DNA of 64,000 nucleotides from Dryocola sp. LX212 (lineage in GTDB: Bacteria; Pseudomonadota; Gammaproteobacteria; Enterobacterales; Enterobacteriaceae): positions 3,720,001 to 3,784,000 of the forward strand of contig CP167917.1 in the NCBI GenBank assembly GCA_041504365.1, read 5' to 3'. Within the stretch, counting starts at the first letter, position 1; each line of letters begins with the position of its first letter. The translations under genes were made by a program, and so were the position numbers. Below the pieces are notes generated by a model. That model saw only the letters and a list, made by a program, of their open reading frames with translations. It was not told the DNA's origin and searched no databases. This document shows, piece by piece, positions 47,142-58,632 of the stretch.

Positions 47142-49133
47142 TTACAGAACTGCTTTAGCCTGTTTCACCACGTTCTCAACGGTGAAACCAAACTCTTCAA
47201 ACAGCTGCTCGGCCGGAGCAGACTCACCGAAGGTGGTCATGCCCACTACCGCGCCGTTCAGGCCAACGTATTTGTACCAGTAGTCAGCGATGCTGGCTTC
47301 GATAGCAACACGGGCCGCAACGGCTTTCGGCAGAACGGCTTCACGGTAGGCCGCATCCTGCTTGTCGAACGCATCGGTGGACGGCATGGAAACCACGCGC
47401 GCTTTGATGCCTTCCGCAGACAGCTGATCCCACGCTGCAACCGCCAGTTCAACTTCTGAACCGGTGGCAATCAGAATCAGTTCTGGCTGGCCTGCACAGT
47501 CTTTCAGCACGTAAGCACCGCGAGCAATATCCGCCAGCTGCTGCTCGGTACGATCCTGCTGCGCCAGGTTCTGACGGGAGAAGATCAGGGCAGTCGGGCC
47601 GTCTTGACGTTCAACGGCGTATTTCCACGCCACCGCAGATTCAACCTGGTCACACGGACGCCATGTGCTCATGTTTGGCGTCACGCGCAGGGCAGCAAGC
47701 TGCTCAACCGGCTGGTGAGTCGGGCCGTCTTCGCCCAGACCAATGGAGTCGTGGGTGTAAACCATCACCTGACGCTGTTTCATCAGGGCCGCCATACGCA
47801 CCGCGTTACGGGCATATTCCACGAACATCAGGAAGGTAGAGGTGTACGGCAGGAAACCACCGTGCAGCGCGATACCGTTGGCAATCGCAGTCATACCGAA
47901 TTCACGTACGCCGTAATGGATGTAGTTACCGGCTTTGTCTTCGTTGATTGCTTTAGAACCGGACCAGATAGTCAGGTTTGACGGTGCCAGGTCAGCAGAG
48001 CCGCCCAGGAATTCTGGCAGCAGATGGCCGAACGCTTCGATAGTGTTCTGGGACGCTTTACGGCTGGCAATTTTAGCCGGGTTAGCCTGCAGGTTCTTGA
48101 TGAAATCCTGCGCTTTCGCAGCAAACTCAGCGGGCATATCGCCTTTCATACGACGCGTGAATTCAGCGGCTTCCTGCGGGAAGGCCTTCGCGTAAGCGGC
48201 AAACTTCTCGTTCCACGCGGCTTCTTTCGCCTGGCCTGCTTCTTTTGCATCCCACTGAGCGTAAATCTCAGACGGGATTTCAAACGGAGCGTGTTTCCAG
48301 CCAAGCTGCTCACGGGTCAGTGCGATTTCTGCGTCACCCAAAGGTGCACCGTGGGAGTCATGCGTGCCCGCTTTGTTCGGTGAACCGAAACCGATGATGG
48401 TTTTGCACATCAGCAGTGAAGGTTTGTTGGTAACCGCTTTCGCTTCTTCAACAGCGCGCTTAATGGCGTCTGCGTCGTGACCGTCTACGCCGCGCACTAC
48501 GTGCCAGCCGTAGGCTTCAAAACGTTTAGCGGTATCGTCGGTGAACCAGCCTTCAACGTGGCCGTCGATGGAGATGCCGTTGTCATCGTAGAACGCAACC
48601 AGTTTACCCAGACCCAGGGTGCCCGCCAGCGAGCAGACTTCGTGGGAGATGCCTTCCATCATGCAGCCGTCGCCCATAAAGGTATAGGTGAAGTGGTCCA
48701 CAATGTCGTGACCTGGACGGTTGAACTGCGCCGCCATGGTACGTTCAGCAATCGCCATACCTACCGCGTTCGCCACACCCTGCCCCAGCGGGCCAGTCGT
48801 GGTTTCAACACCGGCTGTGTAGCCCACTTCCGGGTGACCTGGAGTTTTGGAATGCAGCTGACGGAAGTTTTTCAGTTCTTCAATCGGCAGGTCATAACCG
48901 GTGAGGTGCAGCAGGCTGTATATCAGCATAGAGCCGTGGCCGTTGGACAGTACGAAGCGGTCGCGGTCCGCCCAGGCCGGGTTCTGCGGGTTATGGTTCA
49001 GGAAATCACGCCACAGGACTTCGGCAATGTCAGCCATGCCCATAGGGGCACCCGGGTGACCGGATTTGGCTTTCTGTACTGCGTCCATGCTGAGCGCACG
49101 AATAGCATTGGCAAGCTCTTTACGAGAGGACAT
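47142..49133 (-). CDS. tktA: Transketolase 1
   Basis: Thiamine-diphosphate enzyme of the pentose phosphate pathway. The start at 49133 ([20 protein letters not shown]) gives 663 residues as in E. coli; an ATG two codons earlier exists. Motifs: [21 protein letters not shown]-binding [18 protein letters not shown], and transketolase signature [17 protein letters not shown]. Confidence 0.98.
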   Translation of the reverse strand: MSSRKELANAIRALSMDAVQKAKSGHPGAPMGMADIAEVLWRDFLNHNPQNPAWADRDRFVLSNGHGSMLIYSLLHLTGYDLPIEELKNFRQLHSKTPGHPEVGYTAGVETTTGPLGQGVANAVGMAIAERTMAAQFNRPGHDIVDHFTYTFMGDGCMMEGISHEVCSLAGTLGLGKLVAFYDDNGISIDGHVEGWFTDDTAKRFEAYGWHVVRGVDGHDADAIKRAVEEAKAVTNKPSLLMCKTIIGFGSPNKAGTHDSHGAPLGDAEIALTREQLGWKHAPFEIPSEIYAQWDAKEAGQAKEAAWNEKFAAYAKAFPQEAAEFTRRMKGDMPAEFAAKAQDFIKNLQANPAKIASRKASQNTIEAFGHLLPEFLGGSADLAPSNLTIWSGSKAINEDKAGNYIHYGVREFGMTAIANGIALHGGFLPYTSTFLMFVEYARNAVRMAALMKQRQVMVYTHDSIGLGEDGPTHQPVEQLAALRVTPNMSTWRPCDQVESAVAWKYAVERQDGPTALIFSRQNLAQQDRTEQQLADIARGAYVLKDCAGQPELILIATGSEVELAVAAWDQLSAEGIKARVVSMPSTDAFDKQDAAYREAVLPKAVAARVAIEASIADYWYKYVGLNGAVVGMTTFGESAPAEQLFEEFGFTVENVVKQAKAVL

Positions 49134-49412
49134 TTTCACTCCAGATCGGATGGTTGAAGGTCACGCCTTGTTTTACGACTTGACTACTAAGCGTTATGGG
49201 CTACGCCCGAAAAGTGCCAACAATGTACCGTAAGCCGAAGGTCATGTACATGGAGCATCCTTTTGTCCAGGTAAGAAATCTCTGGATCCTGCTCGCATGT
49301 TGCGCAAGACGCTGCGCGTGTCCGGTTATCTTCTTTATACTGTGCTTTATCCGTCGCCAATTCCGGCGCGTTTTGCCCCTGGGCTGTTGAAATGAATAAA
49401 GGAAAACTGGCC

Positions 49413-50171
49413 ATGAAGATGCGCCCTGTTATGTTAAGCCTGACGCTCGCCACGCTGCTGAGCGGCTGTCAGGGTATGGACTCCAACGGTCTGCTGAGCT
49501 CCGGCGCGGAAGCCTTCCAGGCCTACACGCTGAGCGATGCGCAAGTAAAGGAGCTGAGCGATAAATCCTGTGTCGAGCTGGACAGCAAAGCCACCATCGC
49601 TCCTGCGGGCAGCGACTACGCCAAACGCCTGACAAAAATCTCCAGCGCGCTGGGGGACAACATCAACGGCATGCCGGTGAACTACAAGGTGTACGTCACC
49701 AAAGACGTCAACGCCTTCGCCATGGCAAACGGCTGTATCCGGGTGTACAGCGGCCTGATGGACATGATGGACGATAACGAAGTGGAAGCGGTGATCGGCC
49801 ACGAAATGGGTCACGTTGCGCTGGGCCACGTGAAGAAAGGGATGCAGGTTGCATTGGGCACCAACGCCGCACGAGTGGCAGCAGCTTCCGCTGGCGGGAT
49901 GATCGGCAGCCTGTCGCAATCGCAGCTTGGCGATCTTGGCGAAAAACTGGTGAACGCGCAGTTCTCCCAGCGTCAGGAATCCGAAGCGGATGACTACTCT
50001 TACGATCTGCTAAGAAAACGAGGCATCAATCCGATTGGCCTGGCAACCAGCTTCGAGAAGCTGGCAAAACAGGAGGAAGGCCGTCAAAGCTCAATGCTGG
50101 ATGACCACCCTGCTTCCGCCGAACGCGCCCAGCATATTCGCGACCGCATGACTGCGGATGGTTTGAAGTAA
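49413..50171 (+). CDS. loiP: Outer-membrane metalloprotease lipoprotein LoiP (YggG)
   Basis: M48-family protease of 252 residues from the ATG at 49413 (MKMRPVMLSLTLATLLSGC, lipid Cys19); an ATG at 49392 would lengthen the signal. Zinc motif GHEMGHVALGHV (HExxH) and third ligand Glu in ESEADDYSYDLL. In E. coli it cleaves Phe-Phe bonds at low osmolarity and depends on BepA. Convergent with speB across a BIME. Confidence 0.95.
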   Translation: MKMRPVMLSLTLATLLSGCQGMDSNGLLSSGAEAFQAYTLSDAQVKELSDKSCVELDSKATIAPAGSDYAKRLTKISSALGDNINGMPVNYKVYVTKDVNAFAMANGCIRVYSGLMDMMDDNEVEAVIGHEMGHVALGHVKKGMQVALGTNAARVAAASAGGMIGSLSQSQLGDLGEKLVNAQFSQRQESEADDYSYDLLRKRGINPIGLATSFEKLAKQEEGRQSSMLDDHPASAERAQHIRDRMTADGLK

Positions 50172-50182
50172 TAAAAAACGGT

Positions 50183-50249
50183 GGATGGCGCTTGCGCTTA
50201 TCCACCCTACTCTTGACCTGCGTAGGTCGGATAAGCGCAAGCGCCATCC
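50183..50249. repeat. BIME: perfect 21-bp inverted repeat between loiP and speB
   Basis: GGATGGCGCTTGCGCTTATCC (50183-50203) and its exact reverse complement (50229-50249) around a 25-bp centre. Two REP units facing each other between convergent genes. Confidence 0.92.
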
Positions 50250-50261
50250 GACACTACCACT

Positions 50262-51182
50262 TTACTCGCCTTTCTTAGCGGCCTGGATGTAAAGCATTTC
50301 CAGCGCCAGCGTCGCACCTGCCAGAGCGGTGATTTCGGACTGATCGTAGGCCGGAGCCACTTCCACAACGTCCATCCCGACAATGTTCAGGTCCTTCAGG
50401 CCGCGAACCAGCTTCAGAGCGCGGTCAGATGTCAGGCCACCGATAACCGGCGTGCCGGTGCCTGGTGCAAACGCCGGATCCAGACAGTCGATATCAAAAG
50501 TCAGATAGACCGGCATGTCACCTACGATCTGCTTAACCTGCGCCAGAATGTCATCCACGCTGCGGTCGTTAACCTGACCCGCGTCCAGCACGGTGAAACC
50601 GTTGTCTTTATCGAACTCTGTACGGATACCGATCTGCACGGAGTGGTTCGGGTCGATCAAACCTTCGTTTGGTGCGGTATAGAACATGGTGCCGTGGTCG
50701 AACTCGCAGCCGTTCGCATAGGTGTCGGTGTGGGCATCAAAATGCACCAGCGCCATTTTACCGAAGTGCTTTGCGTGCGCACGCAGCAGTGGCAGGGTGA
50801 CGAAGTGGTCGCCACCGAAGGAGAGCATACGCTTACCGGCTGCCAGCAGCTTTTCAGCGTGGGCCTGCAGACGTTCGCTCATGTCACGCGCGTCGCCGAA
50901 AGCGTAAACCAGATCGCCGCAGTCCACGACGTTCAGACGTTCGCGCATATCGAAGTTCCACGGGAAGCGGTTGCCTTCCCAGGCAAGGTTAGTCGAAACC
51001 TGACGAATAGCCGCCGGGCCGTGGCGCCCGCCCGCACGGCCGGAGGTGGCCGCGTCAAAAGGAACGCCGGTGATAACCCAGTCTGCATCGCTGTCGTACG
51101 GCTGGAAGTTCAGCGGAAAACGTAAAAAACCAAAGGCGTTGGAGACCAGGGAGTTATCGTACTGATGGCCTAAGGTGCTCAT
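50262..51182 (-). CDS. speB: Agmatinase
   Basis: Ureohydrolase converting agmatine to putrescine and urea. From the ATG at 51182 ([20 protein letters not shown]) it has 306 residues as in E. coli. Mn ligands in [18 protein letters not shown] and [17 protein letters not shown]. It follows speA after a strong terminator, so it needs read-through or its own promoter. Confidence 0.98.
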   Translation of the reverse strand: MSTLGHQYDNSLVSNAFGFLRFPLNFQPYDSDADWVITGVPFDAATSGRAGGRHGPAAIRQVSTNLAWEGNRFPWNFDMRERLNVVDCGDLVYAFGDARDMSERLQAHAEKLLAAGKRMLSFGGDHFVTLPLLRAHAKHFGKMALVHFDAHTDTYANGCEFDHGTMFYTAPNEGLIDPNHSVQIGIRTEFDKDNGFTVLDAGQVNDRSVDDILAQVKQIVGDMPVYLTFDIDCLDPAFAPGTGTPVIGGLTSDRALKLVRGLKDLNIVGMDVVEVAPAYDQSEITALAGATLALEMLYIQAAKKGE

Positions 51183-51213
51183 TGTCTGTCCTCGCGGTGA
51201 TGGTGTAATTTGC

Positions 51214-51256
51214 AAAAAAAATCCCTTTCGCGTCGTTAAACCCGACGAGAAAGGGA
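51214..51256 (-). terminator. Terminator between speA and speB
   Basis: On the minus strand TCCCTTTC / GAAAGGGA enclose CGTCG / CGACG, followed by eight T (A-run 51214-51221). Confidence 0.92.
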
Positions 51257-51355
51257 CTGGATTAGTACCGAGAATGCTTATTGGTGCGGATTATCACCGC
51301 AATTTCATCCGGGTTCAATAGTGCGTAATTCATACGCAAAGTATAGAACAGGATC

Positions 51356-53332
51356 TTACTCGTCTTCTAAATACGTATAGCCATACAGACCAGCTTCGAA
51401 CTCTTCGAGGAACTGCTGCTGGAGCGCGGCATCCAGATCGGTGTGCTTCACCTGATCGCGGAAGTGCGTCAGCAGCGTATCCGGGTCGAGCTGCACGTAG
51501 CGCAGCATATCCGCCACGGTATCGCCTTCGTCGGACAGCTCCACTTCAACGCTGCCGTCAGGGAAGACGAACACGTCAACCGCTTCGGTATCACCGAACA
51601 GGTTGTGCATGTTGCCGAGAATTTCCTGGTATGCCCCGACCATGAAGAAGCCCAGCAACGGCGGGTTATCCGCATCGTATTCCGGCATTGGCATGGTGGT
51701 CGCGATGCCGTCACCGTCGATGTAGTGATCGATAGCGCCGTCGGAGTCACAGGTGATATCCAACAGCACAGCGCGGCGCTCGGGAACCTGGTCCAGACCT
51801 TCCAGCGGCAGCACAGGGAACAGCTGGTCGATGCCCCAGGCATCCGGCATGGACTGGAACAGCGAGAAGTTGACGTAAATCTTATCCGCCATACGTTCCT
51901 GCAGCTCGTCGATGATCGGACGGTGCGCGCGGTTGCTTGGGTCAAGCAGACGCTGAATTTCGTTGCACATGCTCAGGTAAAGCTGCTCCGCCCAGGCACG
52001 CTCCTGCAGAGAATAGCCGCCTGATGCGTAGCCGGTGTGGATATCGTGCAGGTCGATCTGGCTGTCATGCAGCCATTCGCGCAGCGAGCGGCGGTTGTTC
52101 GGCTCGTGCATTTCGCCCCAGGTTTCCCACATGCTCTGTAGCGCGCGCGGAGCATCTTCAGCAGGTGCTTCAGGAACCGTGTATTCGTTGCGCTCAACGC
52201 CGATGATGTTGGATACCAGCACGGTGTGGTGAGCGGTAACCGCACGACCGGACTCGGTGATAACCGTAGGGTGCGGCAAACCGTGTTCTTCACACGCGTC
52301 GCCAATCGCCCAGATGATGTTATTCGCATATTCGTTCAGGCCGTAGTTGACCGAACAATCGGACTGGGAACGAGTCCCTTCGTAGTCCACGCCCAGACCA
52401 CCGCCCACATCGAAGCACTCTATGTTGACGCCCATCTTGTGTAGCTCAACGTAGAAACGAGCAGATTCACGCACGCCGGTGGCGATGTCGCGAATATTAG
52501 CCATCTGCGAACCAAGGTGGAAGTGCAGCAGCTGCAGGCTGTCGATACGCCCCGCTTCACGCAGCATTTCTACCAACTGCAGAACCTGCGTAGCCGCCAG
52601 GCCAAACTTAGACTTTTCACCGCCGGAGGACTGCCATTTGCCGGAACCCTGCGAGGCCAGACGCGCACGTACGCCCAGACGAGGCACCACGTTCAGACGC
52701 TCGGCCTCTTCCAGCACGATGCGAATTTCGGACATCTTTTCGATGACCAGATAGACCTTGTGGCCCATCTTCTCGCCGATCAGCGCCAGGCGGATGTACT
52801 CGCGGTCTTTATAACCGTTACAGACAATAACCGAACGGGTCATGCCCGCATGGGCCAGAACGGCCATCAGTTCTGCTTTAGAGCCTGCTTCCAGGCCCAA
52901 CGGCTCGCCGGAATGAATCAGGGTTTCAATCACACGACGGTGCTGGTTCACCTTTATCGGATAGACAAGGAAGTAATCACCTTTGTAGCCGTAGGATTCA
53001 CGAGCACGTTTGAACGCGGCGTTAATAGAACGCAGGCGGTGCTGGAGGATCTGCGGGAAGCAGAAGAGCGCCGGCAGACGTTGCCCCTGGGCTTCCCGGG
53101 CTTTCACCAGCTCGGCAAGATCAACGCGCGCGTCGGGAACATCAGGATCCGGGCAGACGGTAATATGGCCCAGCTCGTTGACGTCGTAGTAGTTATTACC
53201 CCACCAGGCAATATTGTAAGTGCGCAGCATTTTGCTGGCTTCCTGGGAGCTCATAGCAACCTCCTGCATGGAGCGGTGTCCATCCTGCTCGCCCACTGAC
53301 GAACCCGAAACAGAAGAGATTTTGTCAGACAT
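51356..53332 (-). CDS. speA: Biosynthetic arginine decarboxylase
   Basis: PLP enzyme that makes agmatine from arginine, the first step of one putrescine route with speB. From the ATG at 53332 ([19 protein letters not shown]) it has 658 residues, as in E. coli. PLP Lys in [16 protein letters not shown] (about residue 127); catalytic Cys in [28 protein letters not shown] binds phosphate. Its ATG overlaps the stop of the small gene yqgB. Confidence 0.98.
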   Translation of the reverse strand: MSDKISSVSGSSVGEQDGHRSMQEVAMSSQEASKMLRTYNIAWWGNNYYDVNELGHITVCPDPDVPDARVDLAELVKAREAQGQRLPALFCFPQILQHRLRSINAAFKRARESYGYKGDYFLVYPIKVNQHRRVIETLIHSGEPLGLEAGSKAELMAVLAHAGMTRSVIVCNGYKDREYIRLALIGEKMGHKVYLVIEKMSEIRIVLEEAERLNVVPRLGVRARLASQGSGKWQSSGGEKSKFGLAATQVLQLVEMLREAGRIDSLQLLHFHLGSQMANIRDIATGVRESARFYVELHKMGVNIECFDVGGGLGVDYEGTRSQSDCSVNYGLNEYANNIIWAIGDACEEHGLPHPTVITESGRAVTAHHTVLVSNIIGVERNEYTVPEAPAEDAPRALQSMWETWGEMHEPNNRRSLREWLHDSQIDLHDIHTGYASGGYSLQERAWAEQLYLSMCNEIQRLLDPSNRAHRPIIDELQERMADKIYVNFSLFQSMPDAWGIDQLFPVLPLEGLDQVPERRAVLLDITCDSDGAIDHYIDGDGIATTMPMPEYDADNPPLLGFFMVGAYQEILGNMHNLFGDTEAVDVFVFPDGSVEVELSDEGDTVADMLRYVQLDPDTLLTHFRDQVKHTDLDAALQQQFLEEFEAGLYGYTYLEDE

Positions 53333-53471
53333 GGCGAACCTCAAATTTAAACGAATGTGCAAAATAGTTGACTACTATCGCAGGGGTATCCCGCAATAAC
53401 AACCCATTAACAGCGCGTAGCGGCAGCAGAAGACGCTGACAGACTGGCTGTGCGACCGGTTTCATTTTCAT
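53325..53471 (-). CDS. yqgB: Small protein YqgB
   Basis: A 48-residue frame just before spe[21 protein letters not shown], then [24 protein letters not shown]. It is similar to E. coli YqgB (43 residues; shared K-PVAQ start and AIVVN-F block), which is acid-responsive. Its stop TGA overlaps the speA start (ATGTCTGA), so speA translation may be coupled to it. No clear Shine-Dalgarno precedes the chosen ATG; Met at the third codon is an alternative start. Function unknown. Confidence 0.65.
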   Translation of the reverse strand: MKMKPVAQPVCQRLLLPLRAVNGLLLRDTPAIVVNYFAHSFKFEVRHV

Positions 53472-54132
53472 ATTATTGTAAAACACGTTACCGAGCTCCG
53501 CAGGGCGGGTCGGCGAAACCACGAGAAAACTCTCATCAACGACAAGAGCGCCCTTGTTCGGGAATAACAGGCGTGACTAACCGGCCCGGCAATCCGTCGA
53601 TGCGCCGAGATGGGTATAACATCGGCTGGGGTATAGCAAAGAGATGCAAGCAGCGAGGGGCATGGCCACACCAGACAGGCGCGCCAGATTTTGGGAATTA
53701 AAGCGGTTTTTCAATCGTATCACCTCCACGCACCCCGTTAGGTATGCGACAAGCCAAAGCTAAAAATTAGTGCTCAACCCGGCTGGAAGTGGGCAACACA
53801 AAATGTGTGCTTAGTGAATGAGCCGCGCGCGCCGCTTTATACCCACAACTGGCCGAAAAAGCAAAATATAAATGTAGGTTATGCAGGCCGTCATGAAAAA
53901 TTGCCAGTTCGCTTTCACCATTAGTGTGATCAATTCGAAAAATCACTGGCAATCTGTTTAAGGGTTAACCTAAAATGGACGTCCAGATGTTAATCCATCT
54001 ATACTGATTAACTGTTAGACTGCCTGTCATTCAATCTACGGCGAAACCCCACACTATCAGCACAACGTTCTGATACGGGAGCCATTCGGCAGCGGTCTAT
54101 ACTAACCGAATTCTCTTTAGGGTGAAGAAAAC
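53472..54132. promoter_or_regulatory. speA / metK divergent region
   Basis: A 661-bp gap between divergent genes. The left part belongs to the speA leader, the right part to the metK promoter with MetJ boxes (53976-53999). E. coli has small dubious genes (yqgC, yqgD) here; no frame in this sequence convinces me. Confidence 0.6.
53976..53999. promoter_or_regulatory. MetJ operator (three tandem met boxes) of metK
   Basis: TGGACGTC-CAGATGTT-AATCCATC are three adjacent 8-bp units resembling the met box AGACGTCT, about 135 bp before metK. MetJ with S-adenosylmethionine would repress metK as in E. coli. Confidence 0.7.
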
Positions 54133-55287
54133 ATGGCTAAACACCTCTTTACGTCCGAGTCCGTATCAGAAGGGCATCCCGATAAAATCGCTGACCAAAT
54201 CTCCGATGCGGTGCTTGATGCAATCCTCGAGCAGGATCCAAAAGCTCGCGTAGCGTGTGAAACCTACGTCAAAACCGGCATGGTGCTGGTTGGCGGCGAA
54301 ATCACCACCAGTGCCTGGGTTGATATCGAAGAGATCACCCGTAAAACGGTGCGCGAAATCGGCTATGTGCATTCTGATATGGGCTTTGACGCCAACTCTT
54401 GCGCCGTTCTGAGCGCGATTGGCAAGCAGTCTCCGGACATCAACCAGGGCGTTGATCGCATCGATCCGCTGGAGCAAGGCGCAGGCGACCAGGGCCTGAT
54501 GTTTGGCTATGCTACCAACGAAACCGACGTGCTGATGCCGGCGCCAATCACTTACGCCCACCGTCTGGTTCAGCGCCAGGCAGAAGTGCGAAAGAACGGC
54601 TCGCTGCCCTGGCTGCGCCCGGACGCAAAAAGCCAGATCACCTTCCAGTATGACGACGGCAAAATCGTGGGTATCGATGCGGTTGTGCTGTCCACCCAGC
54701 ATTCTGAAGACGTTGAGCTGAAAACCCTCCAGGAAGCGGTGATGGAAGAGATCATCAAGCCGGTTCTGCCAGCAGAGTGGCTGAATGCCTCCACGAAATA
54801 CCATATTAACCCGACAGGCCGTTTTGTTATCGGTGGTCCAATGGGCGACTGCGGTCTGACCGGACGTAAAATCATCGTTGATACCTACGGCGGCATGGCT
54901 CGTCACGGCGGTGGCGCTTTCTCCGGTAAAGATCCATCAAAAGTGGACCGCTCTGCGGCGTACGCCGCGCGTTACGTTGCGAAAAACATCGTTGCCGCAG
55001 GCCTGGCAGACCGCTGCGAAATCCAGGTTTCTTACGCCATCGGCGTGGCTGAGCCAACTTCGATCATGGTTGAAACCTTCGGCACCGAGAAAATCTCTAC
55101 CGAACAGCTGACCCTGCTGGTGCGCGAGTTTTTCGACCTGCGTCCATACGGCCTGATCCAGATGCTGGATCTGCTGCACCCAATCTACAAAGAAACCGCG
55201 GCATACGGCCACTTTGGTCGCGAGCATTTCCCATGGGAAAAAACCGACAAGGCCGCCCTGTTGCGTGAAGCCGCTGGCCTGAAATAA
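54133..55287 (+). CDS. metK: S-adenosylmethionine synthetase
   Basis: Makes SAM from methionine and ATP; 384 residues as in E. coli. Motifs: [21 protein letters not shown] (ATP/Mg), [12 protein letters not shown] (signature 1) and [19 protein letters not shown] (signature 2). Preceded by MetJ boxes and followed by a terminator. Confidence 0.99.
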   Translation: MAKHLFTSESVSEGHPDKIADQISDAVLDAILEQDPKARVACETYVKTGMVLVGGEITTSAWVDIEEITRKTVREIGYVHSDMGFDANSCAVLSAIGKQSPDINQGVDRIDPLEQGAGDQGLMFGYATNETDVLMPAPITYAHRLVQRQAEVRKNGSLPWLRPDAKSQITFQYDDGKIVGIDAVVLSTQHSEDVELKTLQEAVMEEIIKPVLPAEWLNASTKYHINPTGRFVIGGPMGDCGLTGRKIIVDTYGGMARHGGGAFSGKDPSKVDRSAAYAARYVAKNIVAAGLADRCEIQVSYAIGVAEPTSIMVETFGTEKISTEQLTLLVREFFDLRPYGLIQMLDLLHPIYKETAAYGHFGREHFPWEKTDKAALLREAAGLK

Positions 55288-55309
55288 TCCGCTACGGTTT
55301 ACTCCTCTG

Positions 55310-55332
55310 AAGGCCAGTTAAGCTGGCCTTTT
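55310..55332 (+). terminator. metK terminator
   Basis: AAGGCCAG-TTAAG-CTGGCCTT followed by TT and a T-rich stretch. Confidence 0.88.
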
Positions 55333-55591
55333 GTCTTTCCGCCTGTTCAACCCCCCTCATTCCTGCCGCTGGGCTATACTTTGCGTTAAACGCTCAAAAA
55401 ACGGCCCATGAAAGCGATTACATGACACATTCGTCGCCTTGTCATTCAGAGCTTTCTGCCTTTTTGCGCCATTTGCTTCGTTTGTTACAGCCCATTTCAG
55501 ATTCGACTGAAAAAGCGGCAATTAGCTTGCCGTCTTTGCTCTTAATGCTATGTTTTACCTAAATTTGTACTTCTGACAGATTTTGACATTA

Positions 55592-55607
55592 GTGTAACCG
55601 ATTACAC
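55592..55607. promoter_or_regulatory. GalR/GalS operator of galP
   Basis: GTGTAACCGATTACAC is a full match to the gal operator consensus GTGTAAnCGnTTACAC, placed 84 bp before galP. Confidence 0.9.
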
Positions 55608-55610
55608 TAA

Positions 55611-55626
55611 TGTGATTACTATCACA
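55611..55626. promoter_or_regulatory. CRP site of galP
   Basis: TGTGA-TTACTA-TCACA is a perfect CRP consensus, only 3 bp from the gal operator, so activator and repressor would interact or compete. Confidence 0.9.
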
Positions 55627-55691
55627 CAAATTTACGTAACGCTAACCTACCCTTAACAGCGATAAATCAGATAACCCAACCGGAGGGCGTT

Positions 55692-57089
55692 ATGCCTGAC
55701 ACTAATAAGAAACACCGGACATCGAACAAAAGTATGACCTTTTTTGTTTGCTTCCTCGCAGCGCTGGCAGGCTTACTGTTTGGCCTGGACATTGGCGTCA
55801 TCGCCGGTGCCCTGCCGTTCATTGCTAAAGATTTTCAGATTACCGCACATCAGCAGGAGTGGGTGGTCAGCTCGATGATGTTCGGTGCCGCCGTCGGCGC
55901 CGTCGGCAGCGGCTGGCTCTCTTTCCGTCTCGGGCGCAAATACAGCCTGATGATTGGCGCCGTGCTGTTTGTCGCAGGCTCACTGTGCTCCGCCTTCTCG
56001 CCTAACCCGGAAGTATTGATTATCTCCCGTGTGCTGCTGGGCCTGGCCGTAGGCGTCGCCTCCTACACCGCTCCGCTTTATCTCTCTGAGATTGCCCCGG
56101 AGAAAATCCGTGGCAGCATGATCTCCATGTACCAGCTGATGATCACCATCGGTATTCTCGGTGCCTACCTTTCGGATACCGCTTTCAGCTACAGCGGCTC
56201 GTGGCGCTGGATGCTGGGCGTGATCACTATTCCAGCCCTGATTTTGCTGGTTGGCGTCTTCTTCCTGCCGGACAGCCCGCGCTGGTTCGCCGCCAAACGC
56301 CGCTTCCACGACGCCGAACGCGTGCTGCTGCGCCTGCGTGACAGCAGCGCCGAAGCGAAGCGTGAGCTGGAAGAGATCCGCGAAAGCCTGCAGATTAAGC
56401 AGAGCGGCTGGTCACTGTTCCGCAGCAACAGCAACTTCCGCCGTGCCGTTTTCCTGGGCGTGCTTTTACAGGTGATGCAGCAGTTCACCGGCATGAACGT
56501 CATCATGTATTACGCGCCAAAAATCTTTGAGATTGCAGGCTTTACCAACACCACCCAGCAGATGTGGGGGACGGTTATCGTCGGCTTAATCAACGTGCTG
56601 GCAACCTTTATTGCCATTGGGCTGGTTGACCGCTGGGGCCGCAAGCCTACGCTGGTGCTGGGCTTCCTGGTGATGGCCGCCGGTATGGGTATCCTCGGCA
56701 CAATGCTGCACATCGGCATCCACTCCCAGGGCGCGCAGTATTTCGCCGTGGCGATGCTGCTGATGTTTATCGTTGGTTTTGCGATGAGCGCCGGTCCGCT
56801 GATTTGGGTGCTGTGTTCCGAAATCCAGCCCCTTAAAGGCCGTGATTTTGGTATCACCTGCTCTACCACGACCAACTGGATTGCCAACATGATCGTCGGC
56901 GCAACGTTCCTGACCATGCTCAACACGCTGGGCAACGCGAATACCTTCTGGGTTTACGCGGGTCTGAACGTCTTCTTCATCCTGCTGACTATCTGGCTGG
57001 TTCCGGAAACCAAACACGTTTCCCTGGAGCACATCGAACGTAACCTGATGAAAGGTCGTCCGTTACGTCAAATTGGCGCCCACGACTAA
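55692..57089 (+). CDS. galP: Galactose/proton symporter GalP
   Basis: MFS sugar porter, 465 residues, 12 helices. Motifs: [16 protein letters not shown] (TM1), [21 protein letters not shown] after TM6, [10 protein letters not shown] and C-terminal [10 protein letters not shown]. Takes up galactose and glucose with protons. Controlled by the gal operator and CRP site upstream. E. coli protein has 464 residues. Confidence 0.97.
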   Translation: MPDTNKKHRTSNKSMTFFVCFLAALAGLLFGLDIGVIAGALPFIAKDFQITAHQQEWVVSSMMFGAAVGAVGSGWLSFRLGRKYSLMIGAVLFVAGSLCSAFSPNPEVLIISRVLLGLAVGVASYTAPLYLSEIAPEKIRGSMISMYQLMITIGILGAYLSDTAFSYSGSWRWMLGVITIPALILLVGVFFLPDSPRWFAAKRRFHDAERVLLRLRDSSAEAKRELEEIRESLQIKQSGWSLFRSNSNFRRAVFLGVLLQVMQQFTGMNVIMYYAPKIFEIAGFTNTTQQMWGTVIVGLINVLATFIAIGLVDRWGRKPTLVLGFLVMAAGMGILGTMLHIGIHSQGAQYFAVAMLLMFIVGFAMSAGPLIWVLCSEIQPLKGRDFGITCSTTTNWIANMIVGATFLTMLNTLGNANTFWVYAGLNVFFILLTIWLVPETKHVSLEHIERNLMKGRPLRQIGAHD

Positions 57090-57159
57090 ATTGCAAAAGG
57101 CCTCTCTCCGCTGGAGAGGGGCTTGCACCCTGCCCTGTCCCATTCTATTCTCTGCCGTT

Positions 57160-57675
57160 ATGAAATCCCCTCGACTCCCCATCGCCATTCAGCAGGCCGT
57201 TATGCGCAGCCTGCGCGACAAGCTCCAGCAGGCCAATCTGCACCTGGGCCGCAGCTACCCTGAACCAAAGCTCGTCTACCAGCAGCGCGGCACCGCCGCC
57301 GGAACAGCGTGGATGGAAAGCTACGAAATACGTCTTAACCCCGTGCTGCTGATGGAAAACCAGCAGGCTTTTATTGAAGAGGTCGTGCCGCATGAACTGG
57401 CGCACCTGCTGGTCTGGAAGCATTTTGGCCGCGTCGCTCCCCACGGCAAAGAGTGGAAATGGATGATGGAAAGCGTGATGGGCGTTCCCGCTCGCCGCAC
57501 GCACCAGTTTGAGGTGCAGTCCGTGCGCCACAACACCTTCCCCTACCGTTGCCGCTGTCAGCTGCATCAGCTGACCGTTCGCCGTCATAACAGAGTGCTG
57601 CGCGGCGAATCCGAATACCGCTGTGTGCACTGCGGCGACCTGCTCAAGGCAGACGTTACAACGCCCTGTATTTAA
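57160..57675 (+). CDS. sprT: SprT-family zinc protein
   Basis: 171 residues from the ATG at 57160 ([22 protein letters not shown]); the frame extends upstream without homology. Metalloprotease-like motif [16 protein letters not shown] (HExxH, about residues 78-82) and a C-terminal zinc ribbon with Cys pairs in RCRCQLHQ and YRCVHCGD. Related to eukaryotic Spartan, but the bacterial role is unknown. Confidence 0.93.
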   Translation: MKSPRLPIAIQQAVMRSLRDKLQQANLHLGRSYPEPKLVYQQRGTAAGTAWMESYEIRLNPVLLMENQQAFIEEVVPHELAHLLVWKHFGRVAPHGKEWKWMMESVMGVPARRTHQFEVQSVRHNTFPYRCRCQLHQLTVRRHNRVLRGESEYRCVHCGDLLKADVTTPCI

Positions 57676-57767
57676 AAATGATCGCCTTAAAACTTCCGAA
57701 TAGTTCCGATTGAAACTGGATAAATCCTCAGGTAGTGTGCGGGCCTGTTTTAGTCAGGATCCTGAAA

Positions 57768-58475
57768 ATGTCCCGCAAATATCTTCTGGCTGTTGCAGTT
57801 GTTGCAGCCCTCTTCCCTTATCCCGCGCTGAGTTCCGGTATCAACAGCTTCTCGCAGGCCAAAGCCGCCGGAGCAAAACTCAACGCTGACGCGCCAGGTA
57901 CGTTCTACTGCGGCTGCAAAATTAACTGGCAGGGTAAAAAAGGCCTGCCGGATCTCGAATCGTGCGGCTATAAAGTGCGTAAAAATGAAAACCGCGCGTC
58001 GCGTATCGAATGGGAACACGTTGTTCCGGCCTGGCAGTTTGGCCACCAGCGCCAGTGCTGGCAGGACGGCGGCAGGAAGAACTGCATCAAAGACCCGGTC
58101 TACCGCAGGATGGAAAGCGATATGCACAACCTGCAGCCCGCCATCGGGGAAGTGAACGGCGACCGCAATAACTTTATGTACAGCCAGTGGAACGGTGGCG
58201 AAGGCCAGTATGGTCAGTGCACAATGAAAATCGACTTTAAGGGAAAAGCCGCCGAGCCGCCCGCTCGCGCCAGGGGAGCTATCGCCCGTACTTATTTCTA
58301 TATGCGCGACCAGTATCAGCTCAAACTTTCCCGCCAGCAGACCCAGCTATTTGAAGCATGGGATAAATCTTACCCCGTCAGCGCATGGGAGTGCGAACGC
58401 GACAAACGCATTGCGAAAATCCAGGGCAATCATAACCCTTATGTGCTGCGGGCTTGCCAGGCACAAAACAGCTAA
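57768..58475 (+). CDS. endA: DNA-specific endonuclease I
   Basis: Periplasmic nuclease of 235 residues from the ATG at 57768 ([24 protein letters not shown], signal peptide). Active-site region [14 protein letters not shown], zinc/Mg-related residues in [21 protein letters not shown]. Cysteines (CGCK, SCGY, QCW, NCIK) form disulfides in the family. Equal in length to E. coli EndA. Confidence 0.96.
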   Translation: MSRKYLLAVAVVAALFPYPALSSGINSFSQAKAAGAKLNADAPGTFYCGCKINWQGKKGLPDLESCGYKVRKNENRASRIEWEHVVPAWQFGHQRQCWQDGGRKNCIKDPVYRRMESDMHNLQPAIGEVNGDRNNFMYSQWNGGEGQYGQCTMKIDFKGKAAEPPARARGAIARTYFYMRDQYQLKLSRQQTQLFEAWDKSYPVSAWECERDKRIAKIQGNHNPYVLRACQAQNS

Positions 58476-58512
58476 CCTACACTAGCGGCAATTGTTTAAC
58501 TGCGCGCCGACT

Positions 58513-58593
58513 TCTCCCTCTCCCTCAGGGAGAGGGCCGGGGTGAGGGTTGTATAGACTGCAACGCCCTCACCCTCTCCCCCTGGAGAGGGGA
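58513..58593. repeat. Dispersed C/T-rich palindromic repeat between endA and rsmE
   Basis: CCCTCTCCCT-CA-GGGAGAGGG and, after a 20-bp centre, CCCTCACCC and CTCTCCCCCTGGAGAGGGG; outer parts GGGTGAGGG / CCCTCACCC also pair. Similar words occur after galP (57103-57122). This type is common between genes in Enterobacter and relatives. Confidence 0.7.
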
Positions 58594-58632
58594 TAAATCA
58601 GAGCTCGCCTTTGCATTCGGATTATATAAACC

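Larger units (their letters stand above)
55288..55691. promoter_or_regulatory. metK-galP intergenic region
   Basis: The 404 bp hold the metK terminator at the left and the galP control region at the right (GalR/GalS operator 55592-55607, CRP site 55611-55626). Nothing else is seen in the middle part. Confidence 0.8.

Noticed and set aside
53767..53952. 61-codon minus-strand frame in the speA-metK gap
   Set aside because: It could correspond to the dubious E. coli yqgC/yqgD, but there is no ribosome binding site and I cannot confirm similarity.
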